Made by a program: the position numbers and the translations under genes | Notes under the pieces: generated by a model | Told to the model about the DNA's origin: nothing | The model's input: only the letters and a program-made list of their open reading frames with translations | The model's database searches: none | Assembly: GCA_963708725.1 (NCBI GenBank) | Contig: CAVPTL010000013.1 | Location: forward strand, 1-64,000 | DNA: 64,000 nucleotides | Direction of reading: 5' to 3' | Source: CAVPTL01 sp963708725 | Lineage (GTDB): Bacteria; Actinomycetota; Thermoleophilia; Gaiellales; JAICJC01 | In this document: positions 37,309 to 44,558 of the stretch, one piece after another | How the letters are laid out: each line of letters begins with the position of its first letter | Position numbering within the stretch: the first letter of the stretch is position 1

Positions 37309-37343
37309 CGTGAATAAATGGTGCCTGGCACCATTTATTCACG
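37309..37343. repeat. Palindromic element 2
   Basis: Perfect inverted repeat with 17-bp arms (37309-37325 and 37327-37343) around a single T. The core is GTGAATAAATGGTGCC-T-GGCACCATTTATTCAC. It differs from element 1 only at the AT-rich shoulder and the centre base. The TAA stop of the VOC-family gene (37335-37337) lies inside its right arm, so it could terminate that gene's transcript. Confidence 0.9.
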
Positions 37344-37721
37344 GCCGATGATCTCGATGCGGTAGTCGTCGGGGTCGCGGACGAAACACAGGAACGATCC
37401 GCCTTCGCTCACCTGATACGGGGGCTTCTCAGGTTCGATGCCCTGGGTTTTGAGAGCCTCCAGGGTGGCGTCGAGATCCTCGACCCCGATGGCCACATGA
37501 CCGTAGCCGGTTCCCATCTCGTAGGTGCGGCCGTCATGGTTGAGCGTGAACTCGAGCTCCGACTTCTCGCCGGGCATCCCGTAGAAATAGTTGGTGGCTT
37601 CGAGCTCGCCGTTTCGAACGATGGGAAGCTCCCGTCGAAACTCGAACCCGAGGGCCTCGTAGAACGCACGGGTGCGCGTGGGATCGGTGATCCGATACAT
37701 GGTGTGAAGGTATGTGGACAT
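37335..37721 (-). CDS. Glyoxalase I / VOC-family protein
   Basis: A 128-residue lactoylglutathione lyase-like protein. HTMYRITDPTRTRAFYEALGF starts the fold with a His metal ligand. TNYFYGMPGEKSELEFTLNHDG, GYGHVAIGVEDLDATLEAL and FVRDPDDYRIEIIGRE provide further His and Glu ligands. Length and motif spacing match bacterial GloA. TAGAAT lies 6 nt before the ATG. It follows panB on the same strand by 30 bp and may share its transcript. The natural thiol cofactor in this lineage is unknown. Confidence 0.9.
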   Translation of the reverse strand: MSTYLHTMYRITDPTRTRAFYEALGFEFRRELPIVRNGELEATNYFYGMPGEKSELEFTLNHDGRTYEMGTGYGHVAIGVEDLDATLEALKTQGIEPEKPPYQVSEGGSFLCFVRDPDDYRIEIIGRE

Positions 37722-37750
37722 GCCGGCATTCTACGGCCGTGCTGCCCGGC

Positions 37751-38638
37751 TCACCAGTCGGCGAGCACGTTCTCGTCGCTCGGCGCGCCCGCGATGGCGG
37801 CCTCGAAGGCCGACACCTCCTCGGGGCGCATCGAATACGTGTGGGCCGTGTCGGGATACGTCCCCGATCGGACCTCGCTTGCGTAGGCCGAGACGCCGTC
37901 GGCGATGGCATCGCCGATCTCGGCGAACCGCTTCACGAACTTCGGTGCGCCCTCGTCCACGGGGCGCATGCCGAGCAGGTCGTGGAAGACGAGCACCTGG
38001 CCGTCGGTGCCGGCCCCGGCGCCGATGCCGATCGTGGGAATCGTGAGCCGCCGCGTGATCGCAGTCGCCACCGGCCCTGGGACGCACTCCAAAACGATTG
38101 CAAAGCAGCCCGCCGCCTGAAGCGCGACCGCGTCTTCGTACAGCTGGCGCGCCTGGTGCCACTCGCGACCCTGGGCCTTGTGACCGCCGAGGATGGTGGC
38201 GGTCTGCGGGGTCAAGCCGATGTGGCCCATCACCGGAATGCCGGCGCCCCTCACGGCCGCCGCCCGGCGCACGGATTCGCCGCCGCCCTCGAGCTTGATC
38301 GCGTCGGCCCGCGCCTCCTTGATGAAGCGGCCGGCGTTGCGAACAGCCTCCTCGTTCGACACCTGGTAGCTCATGAACGGCAGGTCGCCGATCACCAGCG
38401 CGCGGTCGCAGCCGCGAGCAACGGCACGGGTGAGGATCAGCAGCTCATCCATGGTGGCACCGACCGTGGAGACCGGGTCGTGGCCAAGCACGTTGTTCGC
38501 CGCCGAGTCGCCGACGAGCACGAGGTCGACGCCGCACCGGTCGACGATCCGGGCGGTGGGATGGTCGTAGGCCGTGATCATGACGATCGGGTCGCCGCTG
38601 ATCTTCATCTCGGACAGGGCCGGTAGTGAAACCTTCAT
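37751..38638 (-). CDS. panB: 3-methyl-2-oxobutanoate hydroxymethyltransferase
   Basis: A 295-residue TIM-barrel enzyme making ketopantoate from ketoisovalerate and methylene-tetrahydrofolate. MITAYDHPTARIVDRCGVDLVLVGDS holds the metal-binding Asp. DLPFMSYQVS, AIKLEGGGES, GIPVMGHIGLTPQ and IGIGAGAGTDGQVLVFHDLLGM are the remaining family blocks. Its ATG overlaps the panC stop (ATGA). It is the last of three coupled genes DUF2520-panC-panB. Confidence 0.96.
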   Translation of the reverse strand: MKVSLPALSEMKISGDPIVMITAYDHPTARIVDRCGVDLVLVGDSAANNVLGHDPVSTVGATMDELLILTRAVARGCDRALVIGDLPFMSYQVSNEEAVRNAGRFIKEARADAIKLEGGGESVRRAAAVRGAGIPVMGHIGLTPQTATILGGHKAQGREWHQARQLYEDAVALQAAGCFAIVLECVPGPVATAITRRLTIPTIGIGAGAGTDGQVLVFHDLLGMRPVDEGAPKFVKRFAEIGDAIADGVSAYASEVRSGTYPDTAHTYSMRPEEVSAFEAAIAGAPSDENVLADW

Positions 38639-39354
38639 GTGTCCTCTAGGTGAACTGTATCTATCAGGCGGGTCGGCCCGAACCGGGCAGCGGCCACCAC
38701 GATTGCTCCTGGCCGCTCATCGATCTCGACGAAGGTGGAGGGGTCGACCACCGCCAGGTAGTCGACCTCGCCATCGATCACGCCCGCGTCTCGGGCGAGC
38801 AGGCCGCGGTAAAGCGAGGGCGCACGGCGCCGCTGCTCCGCATCGAGGTAGACGTTTCGGGACGAGACGGCAAGGCCGTCGGGCTCGCGCACCGTCGGTA
38901 CGGGCTTGATCTCGACCCCGAGCTCGAGATCGCTGTTCATCCGCCGGATCACGGCCAGCTGCTGGGCATCCTTCTCACCGAAGTAGGCCGCGTCGGGGCG
39001 CAGCCGTGCGAACAGCTTGGCGACCACGGTGGCCACACCGTCGAAGTGCCCTGGACGGTGGGCCCCCTCAAATCTCGTCGCCAGATCACCCACCGTGACG
39101 GTCGTGTCGAAGCCCGCCGGATACACCTGCTCGACGGTGGGTGCGTACACCTCGTCGACGCCTTCGGCGGCGGCGATCTCGCGATCGCGTTTGGGATCAC
39201 GCGGGTAGTTCGCGAAGTCTTCCCCGGCGCCGAACTGGCTGGGGTTCACGAACAGACTCATGATCACGCGGTCGTGCTCGGCTCGGGCGGCGCGCAAGAG
39301 CGCCCGATGACCCTCGTGAAGCGCCCCCATCGTCGGCACCAGCGCGACGGTCAC
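38635..39354 (-). CDS. panC: Pantoate-beta-alanine ligase, short form
   Basis: Joins pantoate and beta-alanine with ATP. VPTMGALHEGHRAL holds the HIGH-type site, SLFVNPSQFGAGEDFANYPR the pantoate pocket, and GVATVVAKLFARLRPDAAYFGEKDAQQ and VSSRNVYLD the nucleotide loops. At 239 residues it is about 40 shorter than usual. The N-terminal helix before VALVPTMG is missing, and about 20-30 residues between SLYRGLL and VDYLAVVDP are lost. All catalytic blocks remain. GTG 39354 overlaps the stop of the DUF2520 gene (GTGA). Given the indels elsewhere, the short form deserves checking, although the frame is unbroken. Confidence 0.93.
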   Translation of the reverse strand: MTVALVPTMGALHEGHRALLRAARAEHDRVIMSLFVNPSQFGAGEDFANYPRDPKRDREIAAAEGVDEVYAPTVEQVYPAGFDTTVTVGDLATRFEGAHRPGHFDGVATVVAKLFARLRPDAAYFGEKDAQQLAVIRRMNSDLELGVEIKPVPTVREPDGLAVSSRNVYLDAEQRRRAPSLYRGLLARDAGVIDGEVDYLAVVDPSTFVEIDERPGAIVVAAARFGPTRLIDTVHLEDT

Positions 39355-40076
39355 AGGAGACCTCGCACAGCGTCTGCCGAACGCTCGGAAACCAGCGGTA
39401 AGGTGGCGCGCCCAAGCACCCGGTAGAGCGGCTCGAGCTCGGGCCCGATGGCGGCCAGATGCATCGCCACCGTCTCGGCATCGCCGCGGGCGATCGGGCC
39501 GGTGGGGGGCCGACCGGCAACCTCGAGCGTGCGCTCCTGGAGCGGTCGCAACACCTCCAGCGCCTGGTCTCGCTCGAGGCCACTTCGTTCGAGCAGCGAC
39601 ACGGCGACCGCCGTGAGCGTGACCAGGTAGTTCGATGCCATCGTCGAGGCCGCGTGATAGGTGGGTTTGGCCTCATCAGCGAGGGCGAAGGGGGTCATTC
39701 CCAACTCGCGCGCCAACTGCGATCCGACCGCCGTATCGCCGCTCACGGCCGCGAACGACCCGACGAGTTGATCCGGTCCCAGCTCGGGATCGACGGTCTG
39801 CATCGGGTGCACCGACGCTTTGGGTCCGGAGACGGCATCCAGGGCGTGAACAGTGATTGCCCCCGAGAAATGGATCACGGCGCAGTCAGGAGCCAGCCGG
39901 GGGGCGAGCCCGGCGCAGACCGAAGCGATGGCGGCGTCGGGGGTCGCGACCAGTAGCCTGCGGCAGCCGTCGAGTGCGGGCTCCTGGCCGTGGCCGACGA
40001 GCTGCGAGCCCTCGAGCCGGGCTGCCACCGTCCGGCCGACCCGGCCGGCGCCGATCACCGTGGTGTCGCGATGCAC
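39351..40076 (-). CDS. Rossmann-fold plus DUF2520 protein in pan cluster
   Basis: A 241-residue protein of the F420_oxidored/6-phosphogluconate dehydrogenase type. TTVIGAGRVGRTVAARL is the NADP-binding GxGxxG. LLVATPDAAIASV, VIHFSGAITVHAL and ASVHPMQTV follow. The DUF2520 helical domain starts near KPTYHAASTMASNYLVTL. Its architecture parallels ketopantoate reductase (PanE), and it is translationally coupled to panC and panB. I infer it may supply the missing ketopantoate reduction, but DUF2520 has no proven activity that I know of. Confidence 0.88.
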   Translation of the reverse strand: MHRDTTVIGAGRVGRTVAARLEGSQLVGHGQEPALDGCRRLLVATPDAAIASVCAGLAPRLAPDCAVIHFSGAITVHALDAVSGPKASVHPMQTVDPELGPDQLVGSFAAVSGDTAVGSQLARELGMTPFALADEAKPTYHAASTMASNYLVTLTAVAVSLLERSGLERDQALEVLRPLQERTLEVAGRPPTGPIARGDAETVAMHLAAIGPELEPLYRVLGRATLPLVSERSADAVRGLL

Positions 40077-40117
40077 GGTCCCGAGCTTAGAGCGTGGTGC
40101 TTCGATATGCTGCGCCT

Positions 40118-40327
40118 GTGCCTATCTATGAGTATCTGTGCGCGGGTTGCTCGACGGAGTTCGAGGAGCTTGTGCCGCTGAGCGGGCCATCGTCGGTGCA
40201 GTGTCCCGACTGCGGCAGCGAGACCGTCACCAAGCTGCTCTCGTCATTTGCCACCAACCGGCCTGAGGGCGCGATGGTCGGCGGCGGTGGCGGCGGTTGC
40301 TGTGGCGGGTCGTGCGGCTGCGGCTGA
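40118..40327 (+). CDS. FmdB-family zinc ribbon protein
   Basis: A 69-residue protein. PIYEYLCAGCSTEFEELVPL and VQCPDCGSETVTKLLSSF give the two CxxC pairs of the FmdB/CxxC_CXXC_SSSS regulator family. The tail is extreme: six Gly followed by CCGGSCGCG, which adds four Cys and may bind metal. GTG 40118 is preferred over the longer frame because PIYEY is the canonical start and TATGCT (40106-40111) ends 6 nt before it. It precedes the UDG gene. Confidence 0.9.
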   Translation: MPIYEYLCAGCSTEFEELVPLSGPSSVQCPDCGSETVTKLLSSFATNRPEGAMVGGGGGGCCGGSCGCG

Positions 40328-40354
40328 CCGTCCGGTAGCGGTGCGACAATCACC

Positions 40355-41038
40355 GTGGTGAACGACGACGCAGCCACCCGACGTCTTCAGCTCGAGCAGC
40401 ACAGTGCCGAATGGCGCGGCTGTACCAAGTGCGCACTCGCCGAGACTCGCACCCAGGTCGTGATCGGAGCCGGTGACTCCGACGCCGACCTGATGTTCGT
40501 CGGCGAGGCCCCGGGGTTCCACGAGGACAAGCAGGGCATCCCGTTCGTCGGCCAGGCCGGGAAGCTGCTGGACTCGTTGCTGGCCGAGATTGGTCTCGAC
40601 CGCAGCCAGGTCTACATCGCCAACGTGCTGAAGTGCCGCCCTCCGGGAAACCGCGACCCCCTGCCCGACGAGATCGCCGCCTGTGAGACGCACCTGTTCA
40701 AGCAGGTCGAGCTGATCCAACCGCGGGTGATCTGCACTCTCGGCAACTTCGCCACCAAGCTCTTGACCGGCCAGCCCTACGGCATCACCCGCGTACGCGG
40801 CCAGGCCCAGCCGCATCGGATCGCGGGCGTCGAACTCTCGATCTTCCCGATCTATCACCCCGCGGCGGCGCTCTATACGCCCTCCATGCTGGACACGCTG
40901 CGCGAGGACATCGGGCGCCTACCTGAACTCCTCACCGGGCGACCGGTCGCGCCGGTTCGAGCCGCGGCCCCGTCGCCGCCGCAGCCGAGTCCGGCGGTGG
41001 ATCACGAGCCAGAATTCGCTCAGCTGGGCCTGTTCTAA
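40355..41038 (+). CDS. Uracil-DNA glycosylase, family 4 (4Fe-4S)
   Basis: A 227-residue base-excision repair enzyme removing uracil from DNA. The Cys of CTKC (near 23-26), CRPPGNRDP and CETHLF are the four cluster ligands. GEAPGFHEDKQGIPFVGQAGKLLD is the catalytic loop, and YHPAAAL the second motif. The last residues AQLGLF fit the QL[S/D]LF beta-clamp binding consensus after a Pro-rich linker, suggesting tethering to the replisome. The start is GTG 40355 or the next codon GTG 40358, 7 nt after a GACAAT box. Confidence 0.94.
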   Translation: MVNDDAATRRLQLEQHSAEWRGCTKCALAETRTQVVIGAGDSDADLMFVGEAPGFHEDKQGIPFVGQAGKLLDSLLAEIGLDRSQVYIANVLKCRPPGNRDPLPDEIAACETHLFKQVELIQPRVICTLGNFATKLLTGQPYGITRVRGQAQPHRIAGVELSIFPIYHPAAALYTPSMLDTLREDIGRLPELLTGRPVAPVRAAAPSPPQPSPAVDHEPEFAQLGLF

Positions 41039-41069
41039 CCTCGCCCAGACCGAGGCGGCGGCGACCCGG

Positions 41070-41471
41070 GTGGCGGCGGTGCTCGAGTCGGGAGACGTCG
41101 TCAACGTGAGCGGTGAGATGGGAGCGGGAAAGACCGCCTTCGTGCGCGCGGCATGTATCGCGTTGGGGGTCACCGAGCGGGTCACGAGTCCCACCTACAC
41201 GGTTGGACATCGCTACTCCTCGCCGACGGGGCCGGTGTCGCACCTTGACCTCTACCGCTCGCACGGCCTCACCGAGGAGGAGTGGGCCGATCTCGAGCCG
41301 TACTTCGACTCGGGCATTGCGTTCGTCGAGTGGCCCCAGGCCGGAGAGGGTGTGTTGCCGACTCCCCGGATGGGCGTGACCATTCTGATCACTGGGGTCG
41401 ATGCTAGGCTGGTCGTGGTTCAAACGACCGATTCCGATGTGGCCGCCGCGCTTGATCATCCTTTCCCTTGA
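41070..41471 (+). CDS. tsaE: tRNA threonylcarbamoyladenosine biosynthesis ATPase TsaE
   Basis: The ATPase partner of TsaB-TsaD in t6A synthesis. VSGEMGAGKTAFVRA is the P-loop, RVTSPTYTVGHRY the conserved switch, HLDLYRSHG and GIAFVEWPQAGEGVLP the remaining blocks. GTG 41070 gives 133 residues and cuts short the usual N-terminal helix. The residues NLAQTEAAATRVAAVLESGD continue upstream in frame into the UDG stop region with no ATG/GTG/TTG, so the true start may be a rare codon or be obscured. It overlaps tsaB by 35 bp. Confidence 0.88.
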   Translation: MAAVLESGDVVNVSGEMGAGKTAFVRAACIALGVTERVTSPTYTVGHRYSSPTGPVSHLDLYRSHGLTEEEWADLEPYFDSGIAFVEWPQAGEGVLPTPRMGVTILITGVDARLVVVQTTDSDVAAALDHPFP

Positions 41472-42084
41472 TACCGCGACAGACGTCGCCACCTCATGCG
41501 TCTCGGTGGATGGCGAGGTCATCGGTGAGACCGCGACTCGAGGCCGATCGCGGAGCGCCCAGCACGTGCTCGAGGACGTTCGTGTCGTGCTCGCAGGTGG
41601 AGGCTTGGAGCTCGGTCAGCTGAACGCGATTGTGGTCGGGCGCGGGCCCGGCACCTTCACCGGCCTTCGGATCGGAATCGCCACCGCCCGCGGTCTGGGC
41701 ATGGCCCTCGGCATCCCCGTCAGCGGAGTCTCGACGCTCGACGCCCTGCTCCAGGGGGACGGGGTGCAGGTCGCGTGCATTGACGCTCGCCGGGGCGAGG
41801 TGTTCGCCGCCGGTGCCGGGATTGAACCGCAGGCGCTCAGCCCGCAGCGGCTGGCAGCCATGCTGCCCGTCGGCGCCACGGTGGCCGGCGACGGTGCGGT
41901 GCTCTACCGCCAGTGCTTTACCGATGCCGTCGTCGCCGAGGATGATTCGCCGCTCCACATCCCCTGGGCCCGTCACCACGCCGCACTGATCGAGAGCGCC
42001 GTCGAGGCCGAGCCGCTGTACCTGCGTGTGCCCGATGCCGAGCGCAACCTTGCAGACGCCGAGACCCGGAGGGCAGCCGTATGA
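41437..42084 (+). CDS. tsaB: t6A biosynthesis protein TsaB
   Basis: A 215-residue ASKHA-fold protein that scaffolds TsaD. LIILSLDTATDVATSCV is the phosphate-1 strand, and GRGPGTFTGLRIGIATARGLGMALGIPV the conserved core. ACIDARRGEVFAAG also matches the family. It lacks the metal-binding HxxxH of TsaD. ATG 41437 is taken because it leaves five residues before the first beta strand; an earlier frame start overlaps tsaE more deeply. The 3' end overlaps rimI by 4 bp. Confidence 0.93.
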   Translation: MWPPRLIILSLDTATDVATSCVSVDGEVIGETATRGRSRSAQHVLEDVRVVLAGGGLELGQLNAIVVGRGPGTFTGLRIGIATARGLGMALGIPVSGVSTLDALLQGDGVQVACIDARRGEVFAAGAGIEPQALSPQRLAAMLPVGATVAGDGAVLYRQCFTDAVVAEDDSPLHIPWARHHAALIESAVEAEPLYLRVPDAERNLADAETRRAAV

Positions 42085-42536
42085 TGACCGCCGTCGACTT
42101 CCGGCGCCTGGCTGCGAGCGATCTGGACGGCATCGAGGAGATCGAACGCCGGGCCTATCCGACGCCGTGGTCGCGCTCGATGTTCGCGGGAGAGCTGGCC
42201 AAGCCGGGCGGCTTCTGCGTCGGTGCGTTCCAGGGCGAGGAGATGCTCGGGTATGTGATCGTGTCGAAGTACGTCGACGCCTGGCACATCATGAATATCG
42301 CCGTCGACGAACCGTTTCGCGGGCGAGGGGTTGCGCGGGCTCTGCTCGAGCATCTGTTCGTCAGCACCGAGTCCGACGCCGACCGCGGCTACACGCTCGA
42401 GGTGCGGGTCTCGAATGCCGTCGCGATCCACCTGTACGAGCAGCTCGGATTTGTTGGCACCGGCGTTCGCCGCGGGTACTACACCGACAACCGCGAGGAC
42501 GCTGTGATCATGTGGCGCGATCACCTGGAAACGTGA
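42081..42536 (+). CDS. rimI: Ribosomal protein S18 alanine N-acetyltransferase
   Basis: A 151-residue GNAT that acetylates the S18 N-terminus in E. coli. FRRLAASDLDGIEEIERRAYPTPWS is the RimI start. MNIAVDEPFRGRGVARALLEHL is the acetyl-CoA loop, and VRVSNAVAIHLYEQLGFVGTGVRRGYY with NREDAVIMW is the RimI end. Linkage between tsaB and tsaD is the common actinobacterial order. Its TGA overlaps the tsaD GTG. Confidence 0.94.
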   Translation: MMTAVDFRRLAASDLDGIEEIERRAYPTPWSRSMFAGELAKPGGFCVGAFQGEEMLGYVIVSKYVDAWHIMNIAVDEPFRGRGVARALLEHLFVSTESDADRGYTLEVRVSNAVAIHLYEQLGFVGTGVRRGYYTDNREDAVIMWRDHLET

Positions 42537-43531
42537 GCCGGCAGCTGATCCTGGGGATCGAGACGTCGTGTGACGAGACCGCGGCGGCCGTGATCGACGG
42601 TGACGGGGTGATTGCCGCCAACGTGGTTGCGTCGCAGGCCGACCTGCACGCTCGCTTCGGGGGAGTCGTCCCGGAGGTGGCATCACGCCGCCACCTCGAG
42701 CTGATCACACCGGTGATCGAGACTGCGCTCGAGCAGGCGGGTGCAACGCTGGATGACCTGTCGGCGGTGGCGGTCACCGAGGGACCGGGGCTGATCGGGG
42801 CACTGCTGGTGGGACTGGCGACGGCCAAGGCGATCGCGTTTGCGCGTGGCTTGCCGCTGACGCCTGTGAACCATCTGCACGGCCACGTGGCGTCCCTCTA
42901 TCTCGCACCCGACCCGTTCGAACCACCATTTCTCTGCCTCCTGGCGTCAGGTGGGCACACGATCCTGGCCGAGGTGCACGAACGCGGGGACTTCATCCCC
43001 ATCGGGTCGTCGCTCGACGACGCCGCCGGCGAGGCGTTCGACAAGGGAGCGCGCCTGCTCGGACTCGGCTATCCCGGCGGCGCAGAGCTCGAACGGCTCG
43101 GCGCCGCCGGCGATCCGCAGGCCTACACCTTCCCGACCGCGATGATCGGCCGGCCGGGGTTCGACTTCTCGTTCAGCGGACTCAAGACCGCCCTGCGCCA
43201 CGCGGTCCTGGAGCATCCCGAGGCAGCCGACAGACCGCATCTGGCCGCCTCGTATCAGGCGGCGATCGTGCGCTCGCTGGTGTCTCGCACCGCCGACGCG
43301 ATCGACGCAACCGGGCACACACAGGTCGCGCTGGTGGGCGGGGTGGCGGCCAACGGAGTGCTGCGCGAGGCCCTGCGGGCGACTGCCGCCTCGCACGGTG
43401 CCGAGCTGCGGGCCGCACCGCTGGCACTGTGCTCCGACAATGCCGTCATGATCGCCTCGGCGGCGCGCTACTCGCCCGCGATCGCCTACCCCGAGTACCT
43501 CACCCGGGATGCCTTCGCAGCCGTCGCGTGA
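42533..43531 (+). CDS. tsaD: tRNA N6-adenosine threonylcarbamoyltransferase TsaD
   Basis: A 332-residue catalytic subunit of t6A formation at A37. LGIETSCDETAAAVI is the signature start, HxxxH is NHLHGH (metal), GPGLIGALLVGLATAKAIA and LLASGGHT follow. IGSSLDDAAGEAFDKGARLLGLGYPGG and VGGVAANGVLR complete the ASKHA domain. GTG 42533 is coupled to rimI (GTGA), and its own stop overlaps the next GTG. The block tsaE-tsaB-rimI-tsaD is complete; tsaC is outside the window. Confidence 0.97.
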   Translation: MSRQLILGIETSCDETAAAVIDGDGVIAANVVASQADLHARFGGVVPEVASRRHLELITPVIETALEQAGATLDDLSAVAVTEGPGLIGALLVGLATAKAIAFARGLPLTPVNHLHGHVASLYLAPDPFEPPFLCLLASGGHTILAEVHERGDFIPIGSSLDDAAGEAFDKGARLLGLGYPGGAELERLGAAGDPQAYTFPTAMIGRPGFDFSFSGLKTALRHAVLEHPEAADRPHLAASYQAAIVRSLVSRTADAIDATGHTQVALVGGVAANGVLREALRATAASHGAELRAAPLALCSDNAVMIASAARYSPAIAYPEYLTRDAFAAVA

Positions 43532-43785
43532 GCGTCGAGGTGGTCATCTACACGGGTCGCGACTGCCATCTGTGCGATGTCGCCAAGACCGAACTCGAGA
43601 CGCACCGCGAACGCCTTGGACTGGACATCCAGGTGGTCGATATCACGGGGGATGCCGACCTCGAGGCGCGGTTTCGAGACCAGATTCCGGTGGTATTCAT
43701 CGCCGGTCGCAAGGCGTTCAAGTTCCGCGTCGACACGGATGACCTCGAGCGGCGGGTGCGTCTGGCCCAGCAGTCGGGGGCGTGA
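43528..43785 (+). CDS. Glutaredoxin-like (DUF836) protein
   Basis: An 85-residue thioredoxin-fold protein. VVIYTGRDCHLCDVAKTEL carries CxxC (CHLC) in the glutaredoxin position. IQVVDITGDADLEARF and QIPVVFIAGRKAFKFRVD (cis-Pro) complete the fold. It resembles the DUF836/glutaredoxin 2-like group, which often lies near genes for redox control. GTG 43528 overlaps the tsaD stop. It precedes rex by about 70 bp, an apt redox neighbour. Confidence 0.9.
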   Translation: MSVEVVIYTGRDCHLCDVAKTELETHRERLGLDIQVVDITGDADLEARFRDQIPVVFIAGRKAFKFRVDTDDLERRVRLAQQSGA

Positions 43786-43854
43786 CAGGTTCGATCCGTT
43801 TGAATCGAAGGTTGCCGCCCCCGTGGTCCATCTCGATCGTTAGACTTCCCCCTC

Positions 43855-44511
43855 GTGTTGCATGAACCCACCACTAAGGGAGAGACGTTGCCCGCAGAAA
43901 GATTGACGGTCGGAGTCGCCGCTCGTCTATCCCGTTACCTTCAAGTCCTGACCCAGGCAAAGAAAATGGGCCGGGATTCGATCTCCTCACAGGAGATCGG
44001 CGAGTACACGAACGTGAACGCCACCCAGATCCGTCGCGATCTTTCCGGCTTCGGAAAGTTCGGTAAGCGCGGGGTTGGGTACAACATCGACTACCTGATC
44101 GTCGAGATCCGCAAGATCCTGCGGACGTCGGGTCAGCACAACATCGCCCTGATCGGCGCCGGCTCCCTGGGCCAGGCGATCGCAAAATCGCCGGCCTTTG
44201 CCGACCATGGCTTCAACATCACCGCCGTCTTCGATACCGACCCGGTCAAGATCGGTGAGGCCATCGACGACATGCACGTGCAGAGCATGACCGACCTCAA
44301 CGAGACGGTACGTGACCGCAACATCATCGTCGGCGTGCTGGCGGTGCCCGAGGCGGCGGCCCAGGCCGCGGCCAACGCGCTGGTGGATGCCGATGTGAAG
44401 ATCATCTTCAACTACGCCGACGCGCTGATCGACACACCGTCGGACGTGACTGTGCACCGTTCGAGCCCGGTGGTCGAGCTGTTGCACGCGCTGTACTTCC
44501 ACCTGACATAG
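43855..44511 (+). CDS. rex: Redox-sensing transcriptional repressor Rex
   Basis: A repressor that senses the NADH/NAD+ ratio. LSRYLQVLTQAKKMGRDSISSQEIGEYTNVNATQIRRDLSGFGKFGKRGVGY is, in segments, the winged-helix DNA-binding domain. IALIGAGSLGQAIAK is the NAD(H) Rossmann loop, and the tail helix is VVELLHALYFHL for domain swapping. GTG 43855 lies 8 nt after a TAGACT box (leaderless). TTG 43888 has a strong AAGGGAG before it and also starts close to the family N-terminus; I cannot decide between them. Rex targets are respiratory and fermentative genes. Confidence 0.95.
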   Translation: MLHEPTTKGETLPAERLTVGVAARLSRYLQVLTQAKKMGRDSISSQEIGEYTNVNATQIRRDLSGFGKFGKRGVGYNIDYLIVEIRKILRTSGQHNIALIGAGSLGQAIAKSPAFADHGFNITAVFDTDPVKIGEAIDDMHVQSMTDLNETVRDRNIIVGVLAVPEAAAQAAANALVDADVKIIFNYADALIDTPSDVTVHRSSPVVELLHALYFHLT

Positions 44512-44558
44512 GCGTTCGCCCGCCCGAAAGCGGTGCGGTCGATTGACTTGATGGCGGG

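Noticed and set aside
43800..43890. Rex operator for autoregulation
   Set aside because: No TTGTGA-N6-TCACAA-like dyad is visible upstream of rex.
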